From the NCBI GenBank assembly GCA_964472315.1, contig CAYYJS010000069.1:1-14121 (forward strand): a stretch of DNA of 14,121 bases. The letters run 5' to 3'. The stretch is from CAYYJS01 sp964472315 (GTDB lineage: Bacteria; Verrucomicrobiota; Kiritimatiellia; UBA8416). Shown here in pieces: positions 1 through 6,630 of this stretch; the first letter of the stretch is position 1, and each line of letters begins with the position of its first letter. The notes beneath the pieces are model-generated. The model saw only the letters and a list, made by a program, of their open reading frames with translations. It was not told where the DNA came from and ran no database searches. Both the position numbers and the translations under genes were made by a program.

Positions 1-43
1 CGGCTGATCAGGACACCCGATTCCGGACTCCTGTTTCGTGCGC

Positions 44-71
44 TTGCCCGGCGTGCGGCGTTGTGTATCAT
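44..71 (+). promoter_or_regulatory. Possible promoter for cutA-metXW-cysE
   Basis: TTGCCC (44-49) and TATCAT (66-71) are separated by 16 bp. This is a plausible vegetative promoter just before the first gene, with the predicted start within a base or two of the cutA ATG. Promoters further upstream, outside the window, cannot be excluded. Confidence 0.3.
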
Positions 72-77
72 GACGGC

Positions 78-437
78 ATGAAGGATGTGGGCAGGTACGT
101 GATCGTGTCGACAACGGTTGATACCATCGAAGCGGCGCGGAAGCTGGCGCGCGATGTCGTCGACGCCCGCCTGGCCGCCTGCGTGCAGCATACGGCGATC
201 CAGAGCACCTACCGATGGAAAGGTCAGGTCGAAAGCACGGCCGAGTTTCTGTTGCAGGCCAAGACGCGCGTCGGTCTGGCGGAAGCGCTGATGGCCTTCA
301 TTCATAGCCGGCACACCTACGAAACGCCCGAGTTGACCGTGACGCCGATCATGGCCGGGTCGCCCGCGTATCTGGCCTGGATCGATGAGGAAACCGTGGG
401 CACGAAGGTCGCGGCAGAAGTGGAACGTACCGAATGA
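78..437 (+). CDS. cutA: CutA family divalent-cation tolerance protein
   Basis: This encodes a 119-residue protein covering the whole CutA fold, a small trimeric ferredoxin-like cytoplasmic protein linked to copper and divalent-cation tolerance; its exact biochemical role is unsettled even in model species. Family landmarks seen are the N-terminal VIVSTTVDTIEAARKLA strand-helix, the RLAACVQ segment, the STYRWKGQVE strand, and the C-terminal HTYETPELTVTPI and PAYLAWI motifs. I chose the ATG at 78 because it begins just before the first conserved strand; an in-frame GTG at 63 would add five residues. Neither start has a clear Shine-Dalgarno sequence. A TTGCCC-16-TATCAT promoter-like pair (44-49, 66-71) would start transcription almost exactly at the ATG, so the message could be leaderless. 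The stop codon overlaps the next gene's start in an ATGA, indicating translational coupling. The family call is secure; function in this operon is unknown. Confidence 0.95.
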   Translation: MKDVGRYVIVSTTVDTIEAARKLARDVVDARLAACVQHTAIQSTYRWKGQVESTAEFLLQAKTRVGLAEALMAFIHSRHTYETPELTVTPIMAGSPAYLAWIDEETVGTKVAAEVERTE

Positions 438-2317
438 AGACATTTACCGATACCCCGCCTGCCGGCGTCGGCATGGTCGAAACGCGGTGCGTGACGCTGA
501 AGCTGCCGCCCGGCGGCTTCGTCATGGCGCATGGCGGCGTGCTGCCCGAAGTCAACGTCGCCTTCGAGACTTATGGCGCGCTCTCGCCGCAGCGCGACAA
601 CGTCGTCTTCATCTGCCACGCGCTGACCGGCGACGCGCATGCCGCGGGCACGCGTGCGGATGCCCCCGACGCCATCGGCTGGTGGGACGAGATGATCGGT
701 CCGGGCAAGGGCATCGACACGCGCTATTACCATGTCGTCTGCGCGAACATACTCGGCGGCTGCAAGGGGACGACCGGTCCGAGTTCGACCGATCCCCGCA
801 CCGGGGCGCCTTACGGTTCGGCGTTCCCGCGGCTGGCGGTCCGCGATATCGTCGATGTGCACCGCCTGTTGCTGCGGGAGCTCGGCATCGAGCATGTCGC
901 GGCGCTGGTCGGCGGATCCTTTGGCGGCATGCAGGTGCTTGACTGGGCGATCCGGTATCCCGAGATGGTCGGACGGTGCATCTGCATCGCCTCGGCGGGC
1001 TCGCTGTCGGCCCAGGCGCTGGCGTTCGATGCCGTCGGTCGCGATGTCATCACCGCCGATCCCGACTGGCAGGGGGGCGATTACTACGGTACCGGCCGCG
1101 CGCCCGTCCGCGGGCTGGCGCAGGCCCGCAAGATCGGTCATATCACGTATCTTTCGCACGGCATGATGGAACGGAAGTTCGGCCGCGAACGCCGACCGGA
1201 TGTCGCGGCCGACCACGCCTCGTCGGTCCGGCACGAGTTTCAAACCGATTTCCAGGTCGAGGGCTACCTCGAGTACCAGGGCGCGAAGTTCATCCGACGG
1301 TTCGACGCGAACTCGTACCTGCACATCACGCGTGCCATGGACGAATTCGATCTGGTCGAGCAATACGGATCGTTGCAGGCGGCCTGCGAGTGCATCCGGG
1401 CGCGCTTCCTGGCGGTTGGATTGAGCACCGACTGGCTTTTCCCGGTGCGGCAATCGCGCGAGATCGCCGATGCCCTGCTGCGCGCGGGCCGCGCCGTTTC
1501 CTATTGCGTCCTCGAGGCGCCGCAGGGGCATGACGCGTTTCTGGTGGATGTCGAGCATCTGCGCGAAGTCATCCGCGCGTTCCTGCCATGGGTGGCGTCC
1601 GGCGGTTCGGCGGACGCGCGAACCCCCGCGTTGCACAAACCGGCGCGCCGCGGCGTGGCGCGTGCCGAGCGCGTGCGCGCCGCCGTGGATGAAGCGGAAC
1701 GGGCGGCCGTGCTGCGCACGATCGCGCCCGGTGCGCGCGTGGTCGATCTCGGATGCGGCAGCGGCGATCTGCTGGCGCTGCTGGCGGGCGGGCGGGCCGC
1801 GGCGGGTCTGGGTGTCGACACCGACATCGAACAGGTCATCGGCGTGTTGGATCGCGGCTATGACATCGTGCAGCAGGACATCGACGGGGGTCTGGCGATG
1901 ATTCCGGACGGCGCGTATGACTACGCCGTGCTCAGCCAGACTCTCCAGGTGCTGCAGCGTCCGCGCGACGTTTTGCGCGAGATGCTGCGCGTGGCGCGGG
2001 AGGGGGTGGTCACATTCCCGAACTTCGGCAAGATCTCGCACCGGATGCGGCTGTGGCTGTCCGGACGGATGCCGGTCGGCGGCGCGTTGCCGTACCGCTG
2101 GTTCGATACGCCCAACATTCACCTGTGCACGCTCCGCGACTTCGTGGCGCTGTGCCGCGAGGAAGGCATCCGTATTCTCGACATCTCCTGCATTCCGCAG
2201 GGCTGGGTGAGCCGCCTGCTCGTGCGACTGGGCTGGTGCAACCTCGGCGCGGATCGTGTGCTCGTCAAGATCGCCCGTTCGGGGCGGGATGTCATCGGCG
2301 GGGTCTGCGCCGGTTGA
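434..2317 (+). CDS. metXW: Fused homoserine O-acetyltransferase (MetX) and MetW methyltransferase-like protein
   Basis: One uninterrupted 627-residue reading frame joins two proteins normally encoded separately. Residues 1 to about 385 are an alpha/beta-hydrolase MetX, which moves an acetyl group from acetyl-CoA to homoserine in methionine synthesis. The nucleophile Ser162 lies in VGGSFGGMQ, with the triad completed by Asp333 and His366 (QGHDAFLVD). The NILGGCKGTTGPSS stretch (105-118) and GGDYY (214-218) resemble the acetyl-specific Haemophilus enzyme more than the succinyl-type Pseudomonas one, so acetyl is inferred. A linker of about 30 residues, rich in Ala, Arg and Pro, follows. Residues about 416-615 are MetW: the SAM-fold glycine motif DLGCGSG (438-444), TFPNFGKISHRMR (527-539), GRMP and YRWFDTPNIHLCTLRDF (554-570). 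MetW's biochemical role is unsettled; it is needed for methionine synthesis in several bacteria and may support MetX. The gene overlaps cutA by 4 bp and sits 20 bp before cysE. Confidence 0.95.
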   Translation: MKTFTDTPPAGVGMVETRCVTLKLPPGGFVMAHGGVLPEVNVAFETYGALSPQRDNVVFICHALTGDAHAAGTRADAPDAIGWWDEMIGPGKGIDTRYYHVVCANILGGCKGTTGPSSTDPRTGAPYGSAFPRLAVRDIVDVHRLLLRELGIEHVAALVGGSFGGMQVLDWAIRYPEMVGRCICIASAGSLSAQALAFDAVGRDVITADPDWQGGDYYGTGRAPVRGLAQARKIGHITYLSHGMMERKFGRERRPDVAADHASSVRHEFQTDFQVEGYLEYQGAKFIRRFDANSYLHITRAMDEFDLVEQYGSLQAACECIRARFLAVGLSTDWLFPVRQSREIADALLRAGRAVSYCVLEAPQGHDAFLVDVEHLREVIRAFLPWVASGGSADARTPALHKPARRGVARAERVRAAVDEAERAAVLRTIAPGARVVDLGCGSGDLLALLAGGRAAAGLGVDTDIEQVIGVLDRGYDIVQQDIDGGLAMIPDGAYDYAVLSQTLQVLQRPRDVLREMLRVAREGVVTFPNFGKISHRMRLWLSGRMPVGGALPYRWFDTPNIHLCTLRDFVALCREEGIRILDISCIPQGWVSRLLVRLGWCNLGADRVLVKIARSGRDVIGGVCAG

Positions 2318-2337
2318 GGCAAGCGAAAGGGAAAGAC

Positions 2338-3315
2338 ATGAGACTGAAAGAGACACTCGACGCGATCGCTCCCCGCATCATGGCCGCGTTCGCGGAATGC
2401 GAGCACTGCCCCGCCGGGGTGCGCATGAACAAGGGCTTCTCGATGTCCGGGCAGGCGGCCGTGCAGGATGTCCTGCGGCAATTGATGGCGCTCATGTTTC
2501 CCGGCTGCCACATGCGCCAGCCGATCCCGGCGGGCGCATTCGAGGATTATTTCCCGATCGAGTTGGAGCGTACGGCGCTCGTGTTGCGCGACCTGTGCCG
2601 GGAGGCGTTTCGCTATCAGTGTGTCGTCACCGACTGCAAGCCCGAGGAATGCGACAGGTGCGATGTGAACGCGGTGCAGGCGGTGTCCGGCCTCGTCGAG
2701 GCGTTGCCGGCGATCCTGAAGGTGTTGCAGTTGGACATCGTCGCGGCCTACGAGGGCGATCCCGCGGCGAAGTCGACCATGGAGGTGGTGATGAGCTACC
2801 CCGGCGTGTTCGCCACCATCGTGCACCGGATCGCCCACCAGCTTCAGACGGCCGGCGTACCCCTGATTCCGCGCGTCATGTCCGAGTACGCGCATTCGGT
2901 GACGGGCATCGACATCCATCCCGGCGCCGTCATCGGCGAAGGTTTCTTCATCGATCATGGGACGGGGGTGGTCATTGGCGAGACCTGCGAGATCGGCATG
3001 CACGTGAAACTCTACCAGGGCGTGACGCTCGGCGCGCTGAGTTTCGAGAAGGACGAACAGGGGCGGCTTGTGAAGGGCATCAAGCGCCATCCCGATGTTG
3101 AGGATCATGTTGTCATCTACGCCGGCGCGACCATTCTCGGCGGTCGAACGCGGATCGGCGCCTATTCCGAGATCGGCGGCAACGTGTGGTTGACGCATTC
3201 CGTGCCGGCGCATTCGAAGGTCTACAATCGCCAGCCGAAACCGCTTATCCGCGAGAAGGACGGCACCTGGACGACCGTCGACGGTCCCTGGGACGATCTT
3301 GGCGCCGGGATCTGA
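2338..3315 (+). CDS. cysE: Serine O-acetyltransferase (CysE/EpsC type)
   Basis: This 325-residue protein makes O-acetylserine from serine and acetyl-CoA, the first committed step of cysteine synthesis, in the cytoplasm. The N-terminal helical domain spans about residues 1-180. The left-handed beta-helix acyltransferase domain spans about 185-290, with hexapeptide repeats (IDIHPGAVIGEGFFI, HGTGVVIGET at 207-216, VKLYQGVTLGA at 223-233, AGATILGGRTRIG). His207 in the HGTG motif corresponds to a conserved catalytic-region histidine of the family. The protein is longer than the 273-residue E. coli CysE and fits the longer EpsC/SrpH-like branch. An unusual feature is the cysteine-rich N-terminal domain: CEHC (21-24), then C57, C95 and CKPEECDRC (100-108). 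The ATG at 2338 follows a GAAAGGGAAAG ribosome-binding stretch; reading further upstream in this frame only shadows metXW. With MetX upstream, the operon makes both acetylated sulfide acceptors. Confidence 0.95.
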   Translation: MRLKETLDAIAPRIMAAFAECEHCPAGVRMNKGFSMSGQAAVQDVLRQLMALMFPGCHMRQPIPAGAFEDYFPIELERTALVLRDLCREAFRYQCVVTDCKPEECDRCDVNAVQAVSGLVEALPAILKVLQLDIVAAYEGDPAAKSTMEVVMSYPGVFATIVHRIAHQLQTAGVPLIPRVMSEYAHSVTGIDIHPGAVIGEGFFIDHGTGVVIGETCEIGMHVKLYQGVTLGALSFEKDEQGRLVKGIKRHPDVEDHVVIYAGATILGGRTRIGAYSEIGGNVWLTHSVPAHSKVYNRQPKPLIREKDGTWTTVDGPWDDLGAGI

Positions 3316-3330
3316 ACGCCGTTCGCGGGG

Positions 3331-3359
3331 TTGACACGGTTGGCGAAATCCCCTATACA
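3331..3359 (+). promoter_or_regulatory. Sigma-70-type promoter for tRNA-Phe
   Basis: A perfect -35 box TTGACA (3331-3336) and a TATACA -10 box (3354-3359) are separated by the optimal 17 bp. Predicted transcription starts near 3366, about 45 bp before the mature tRNA. This is one of the strongest promoter matches in the window, as expected for a stable RNA gene. Confidence 0.85.
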
Positions 3360-3409
3360 AGGCGGACATTTCAGCGGCGGCAGGCGCCGGACGAGCCTGT
3401 TTTCAATGT

Positions 3410-3485
3410 GGCGAGGTAGCTCAGTTGGTAGAGCAGGGGACTGAAAATCCCCGTGTCGGCGGTTCGATTCCGTTCCTCGCCACCA
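3410..3485 (+). tRNA. tRNA-Phe (anticodon GAA)
   Basis: The 76-base sequence folds into a complete cloverleaf. The acceptor stem is GGCGAGG paired with CCTCGCC, and the D stem GCTC/GAGC carries an AGTTGGTA loop. The anticodon stem GGGGA/TCCCC has loop CTGAAAA, giving anticodon GAA. The T arm has loop TTCGATT, with two G-U pairs at the base of its stem. Discriminator A73 and a genomically encoded CCA complete the 3' end. It lies downstream of cysE and has its own promoter. No strong terminator follows; only a weak 5-bp ATGGC/GCCAT hairpin is visible at 3496-3515. Confidence 0.98.
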
Positions 3486-3784
3486 TTCTTTGTAGATGGC
3501 TTCTTTGTTGGCCATTTGCGCGATTCCGGCGCCAGGCTCCCTTGTGGCGGTAGTTGTTCCGGTAGTCATTCGCAAACCATCCGGCGCGTCCCGCCCCGGA
3601 TTCCACCGGCGCGTCCCTCCAGTTGGCCGATCCCTGCCGGGGTTGCCGGGGATTGTTTTCCGTTTTCGGTTGCATCGCGGCGAATACATGGTCTAAATAC
3701 TGGCCCATTCAATTCGCCGGGTGAGCCGGCGTGAACCAACGCGTCGGGCGAGCGAGTCCGTCACTAAGGAAGGTGCGTGGTGCT
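3486..3784 (+). other. Non-coding gap between tRNA-Phe and hppA
   Basis: I see no convincing gene in these 299 bases. They hold a weak hairpin after the tRNA (3496-3515), a 12-bp direct repeat CCGGCGCGTCCC (3581-3592 and 3606-3617), a GC-rich partial hairpin followed by TTGTTTT near 3638-3660, a candidate hppA promoter (3670-3699) and the hppA ribosome-binding site (AAGGAAGG, 3766-3773). Short open frames here have no recognisable protein features. Confidence 0.6.
3670..3699 (+). promoter_or_regulatory. Candidate hppA promoter
   Basis: TTGCAT (3670-3675) and TAAATA (3694-3699) are separated by 18 bp, in the most AT-rich part of the gap before hppA. The match is moderate and no other candidate in the gap is better. 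Confidence 0.4.
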
Positions 3785-6121
3785 ATGGGTGCTGATTCCG
3801 TGATTCCTCTGGCATGGTGGATCGCGCCGATCGCCTCGGTGATCGGCCTGTTTTTTGCCTGGGTGTGTTATCGCCTGATGATGAATGCCCCCAAGGGCAA
3901 CGCACGCATGGAGGAGATCGCGGGCTACGTGCGCGAGGGGGCCATGGCCTACCTGCGTCAGCAGTATTCGCGCGTCAGCCTGGTGTTCGCCGTGCTGGTG
4001 GCGATTTTCGCCGTGCTGGCGTACTTAGGCGTGCAGAACCCGTTCGTGCCGCTGGCCTTCCTGACGGGCGGTTTCTTCTCCGGACTGTGCGGCTACCTTG
4101 GGATGAAGACCGCCACGTCGGCATCGAGCCGCACGGCGCAGGGCGCGAGCGAAGGACTTAACCGCGGTCTGCAAGTGGCGTTCCGTTCGGGCGCCGTGAT
4201 GGGGTTGGTCGTCGTCGGTTTCGGCCTGCTCGACATCTCGATCTGGTACTTCCTTCTCGATCAGGTCGTCTATACGCCCGAGCACATGAAGAACGGTCTC
4301 TGGTTCCTGGTTCCGGCCGGGTTCGATCCCGACCACAAACTGATCGAGATGACAACCACCATGTTGACCTTCGGCATGGGCGCCTCGACGCAGGCGCTGT
4401 TCGCACGCGTCGGCGGCGGCATCTACACGAAGGCCGCCGATGTCGGGGCGGATCTGGTCGGCAAGGTGGAAGCGGGCATCCCGGAGGACGATCCCCGCAA
4501 TCCGGCGACGATCGCGGACAATGTCGGCGACAACGTCGGCGACGTCGCGGGCATGGGTGCGGACCTGTACGAGTCCTACTGCGGGTCCATCCTCGCCACG
4601 GCGGCGCTGGGCGCGGCCATTCCCGGCCTGACCGGTATCGGATCGGCCAACGCGGTGGCGGCCCCGATGATCATCGCGGGCATCGGCATTCTGCTCTCGA
4701 TCATCGGCATCTTCGCGGTGCGCTGCAAGGAAGACGCCAACATGGCGACGCTGCTGCAGGCCTTGCGCCTCGGCACGTGGGGCAGTACGGCGCTGATCGT
4801 GGTGGCGCTCGCGATTCTGGCGAAAGTGGGCGTGATCTCCTGGGGCGTCTTTGGCTCCGCGTTGGCCGGGTTGCTGGCGGGCGTGACCATCGGCTACTCG
4901 ACGGAACGGTACACCTCGGATAGCTACGCCTCCACGCAGGGGATCGCGAAGGCGTCTTCGACGGGGCCGGCGACGGTCATCATCGAAGGCCTCGCCGTGG
5001 GCATGCAGTCAGCCGGCGTGCCGGTCGTGACGACGGTGCTCGCCATCATCGCCGCCTACGGCTTCGCGGGCGGCTTCAGCGAGCCGATGAGCGGTCTTTA
5101 CGGTGTCGGTTTTGCGGCGGTCGGTATGCTGGCCACCTTGGGCATCACGCTGGCCACGGATGCGTACGGTCCGATCGCCGACAACGCGGGCGGCAATGCC
5201 GAGATGTCGGGTCTGCCTCCCGAGGTGCGCATGCGTACCGACAACCTGGACATGCTGGGCAACACGACGGCGGCGACGGGCAAGGGTTTTGCCATCGGTT
5301 CCGCGGCGTTGACGGCGCTGGCCCTGTTGGCGGCGCAGGTGATGGAACTCGATGTTTGGACGAAGAAGCTGGCGGCAGCGGGCAAGGTCGACTTCTTCAA
5401 TGCGGCGCACTATGCGACCTTTGCCAACAAGCTGGACTACTACATCGATTTCTACCACCTGAACATTCTCAATCCCTTCATGATCGCGGGGATGTTCCTG
5501 GGCGCGATGATGGCCTTTGTGTTCTCGGCGATGGCCATGAAGGCCGTGGGACGCGCCGCCGGCGCGATGGTGGAGGAAGTCCGCCGCCAGTTCCGCGAGA
5601 AGCCCGGCATCATGTCCGGCAAGGATACGCCCGATTACGCGCGTTGCGTACAGATTTCGACGGCCGGCGCGCAGAAGGCCATGATGTTGCCGTCGGTGAT
5701 GGCGATAACGGTGCCGGTGGTATGCGGCCTCGTGCTCGGTGTGCCGGGCATCATGGGTCTTCTCGCCGGGAGTCTGGTGGCCGGGTTCTCGCTGGCCTGC
5801 ATGATGAACAACGCGGGCGGCGCCTGGGATAACGCCAAGAAGCATATCGAGAAGGGCAACTTCGGCGGCAAGTACCTGAAAAACGCCAAGGGCGAGTACG
5901 TGGATCCCGAGGGCAACGTGGTGAAGGATCGCGCCAAGGCCAAGAACCCGCGGCACGGGGCGACCGTCATCGGCGATACCGTCGGCGACCCGTTCAAGGA
6001 CACGGCGGGACCGTCCCTGAACATTCTGCTCAAGTTGATGAGCATGGTGGCCATCGTATTCACACCGGTCATCCTGCGGTTCGCGCCGGTCGTGCAAGGC
6101 TTCCTCGGCATCAAGCCGTAA
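3785..6121 (+). CDS. hppA: K+-dependent membrane-bound pyrophosphatase, Na+-type (possibly dual Na+/H+)
   Basis: This 778-residue inner-membrane ion pump couples pyrophosphate hydrolysis to cation export. It is strongly hydrophobic, with around 16 membrane segments. The substrate-binding signature DVGADLVGKVE (219-229) and the acidic loops EDDPRNPATIADNVGDNVGD (234-253) and DAYGPIADNAGG (459-470) are intact. Ala496 and Gly499 in GNTTAATGKG are the K+-dependent pattern; K+-independent enzymes carry Lys and Thr there. The pump glutamate Glu263 sits in GADLYESY, one helical turn earlier than in plant-type H+ pumps, which is the arrangement in Na+-transporting members. Thr94, Phe98 and Asp150 match, at a constant offset of 4, three of the four residues I recall as the Na+,H+-PPase signature (Bacteroides vulgatus Thr90, Phe94, Asp146); Met198 may be the fourth. 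The ATG at 3785 lies about 11 bp after AAGGAAGG; an upstream GTG at 3731 has no comparable site. Confidence 0.97.
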   Translation: MGADSVIPLAWWIAPIASVIGLFFAWVCYRLMMNAPKGNARMEEIAGYVREGAMAYLRQQYSRVSLVFAVLVAIFAVLAYLGVQNPFVPLAFLTGGFFSGLCGYLGMKTATSASSRTAQGASEGLNRGLQVAFRSGAVMGLVVVGFGLLDISIWYFLLDQVVYTPEHMKNGLWFLVPAGFDPDHKLIEMTTTMLTFGMGASTQALFARVGGGIYTKAADVGADLVGKVEAGIPEDDPRNPATIADNVGDNVGDVAGMGADLYESYCGSILATAALGAAIPGLTGIGSANAVAAPMIIAGIGILLSIIGIFAVRCKEDANMATLLQALRLGTWGSTALIVVALAILAKVGVISWGVFGSALAGLLAGVTIGYSTERYTSDSYASTQGIAKASSTGPATVIIEGLAVGMQSAGVPVVTTVLAIIAAYGFAGGFSEPMSGLYGVGFAAVGMLATLGITLATDAYGPIADNAGGNAEMSGLPPEVRMRTDNLDMLGNTTAATGKGFAIGSAALTALALLAAQVMELDVWTKKLAAAGKVDFFNAAHYATFANKLDYYIDFYHLNILNPFMIAGMFLGAMMAFVFSAMAMKAVGRAAGAMVEEVRRQFREKPGIMSGKDTPDYARCVQISTAGAQKAMMLPSVMAITVPVVCGLVLGVPGIMGLLAGSLVAGFSLACMMNNAGGAWDNAKKHIEKGNFGGKYLKNAKGEYVDPEGNVVKDRAKAKNPRHGATVIGDTVGDPFKDTAGPSLNILLKLMSMVAIVFTPVILRFAPVVQGFLGIKP

Positions 6122-6145
6122 GCTCGGCGGTCGGAGCATGACGGA

Positions 6146-6178
6146 GCGATGGGGCAGCCGTTTCGGCTGCCCCATCGC
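6146..6178 (+). terminator. Intrinsic terminator after hppA
   Basis: GCGATGGGGCAGCCG (6146-6160) and CGGCTGCCCCATCGC (6164-6178) form a perfect 15-bp stem with a TTT loop, 24 bp after the hppA stop codon. The following tract is short (ATTTCG), so it is a very stable hairpin with a weak U-run. It could also slow RNA decay from the 3' end. Confidence 0.8.
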
Positions 6179-6255
6179 ATTTCGAGGGATAGCCGGTCGT
6201 ACTATCGGCACATGGGTCACGCGGCGCGGCGCGCGCGTTTTTTGGAGGCGCGGGG

Positions 6256-6284
6256 TTGACAGGGCGCGATGCCGGGGGTAAGGT
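6256..6284 (+). promoter_or_regulatory. Promoter for the cobalamin riboswitch transcript
   Basis: TTGACA (6256-6261) and TAAGGT (6279-6284) are separated by 17 bp. The -35 box is perfect; the -10 box keeps T1, A2 and T6. Transcription would start near 6290, at the 5' edge of the riboswitch aptamer. Confidence 0.55.
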
Positions 6285-6460
6285 GCGCCCGTTCTTTGAA
6301 ATCCGGCGGACACGTGAGCGGCGAACGGAAACCCGTGCAAATCGGGTGCGGTCGCGCCGCTGTAACCGGCTACAAACGCCCATCACAGCCACTGCGTCAC
6401 AGGGTTGACGCGGGAAGGCGGGCGCAAGGTTCGATGCCGGGAGCCAGAAGACGTTGCAGC
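6285..6460 (+). promoter_or_regulatory. Cobalamin riboswitch
   Basis: The conserved elements of the adenosylcobalamin/cobalamin aptamer occur in order: CCCGTGCAAATCGGG (6333-6347), GCGGTCGCGCCGCTGTAA (6348-6365), the B12-box core AGCCACTGCG (6387-6396), GGGAAGGC (6412-6419) and GATGCCGGGAGCCAGAAGAC (6433-6452). The order and spacing match the Rfam cobalamin family as I know it. It lies in the leader of a TonB receptor gene and cobT. Binding of cobalamin is expected to lower expression, probably through the terminator at 6539-6577. Outer boundaries are approximate. Confidence 0.93.
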
Positions 6461-6471
6461 TCACGCTCTCG

Positions 6472-6503
6472 CGGCATCGATGCCGGCCCCTCCGCGTCAG
6501 GGG
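6472..6503 (+). repeat. Palindrome and small hairpin between aptamer and terminator
   Basis: CGGCATCGATGCCG (6472-6485) is a perfect 14-bp palindrome. Directly after it, CCCCT (6487-6491) can pair with AGGGG (6499-6503). Both lie between aptamer and terminator and may take part in switching, or may simply be linker structure. Confidence 0.4.
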
Positions 6504-6538
6504 AGCTCCAGAGTCTGTTTTGCGCCATTGGCGAAATC

Positions 6539-6577
6539 GGCCTTCTGCTGCCCATGCGGTGGCGGAAGGCCTTTTTT
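6539..6577 (+). terminator. Intrinsic terminator in the btuB leader (riboswitch expression platform)
   Basis: GGCCTTC (6539-6545) pairs with GAAGGCC (6565-6571). The stem continues inward through GCTGCC/GGTGGC with G-U pairs to about 14 bp around a CATGC loop, and is followed by six T residues (6572-6577). It lies about 80 bases after the aptamer and 53 bases before the btuB start codon, with no gene between, so it makes sense as a conditional attenuator. Confidence 0.85.
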
Positions 6578-6630
6578 GTCGTCGGGGGCTTGCGTCGGCA
6601 ATGCCCGCTACGGGCAGAGGTGCAGGCAGG

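Noticed and set aside
2053..2337. In-frame upstream extension of the serine acetyltransferase
   Set aside because: It overlaps the MetW domain in another frame. The ATG at 2338 has a ribosome-binding site and a typical N-terminus.
317..2356. Long open frame on the minus strand opposite metXW (679 codons)
   Set aside because: It lies antisense to a gene with clear catalytic motifs, is rich in His, Arg and Gln, and shows no family motifs. It is a high-GC antisense shadow.
3410..3800. Integrative element inserted at tRNA-Phe
   Set aside because: No integrase, no repeated tRNA 3' end, and the next gene is a conserved housekeeping ion pump.
5009..6340. Long minus-strand frame opposite hppA
   Set aside because: Its His/Arg-rich composition and complete overlap with the conserved pyrophosphatase gene mark it as a shadow.
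6454..6630. In-frame N-terminal extension of the TonB receptor
   Set aside because: It would translate through the end of the aptamer and the terminator. The ATG at 6631 begins a proper signal peptide.
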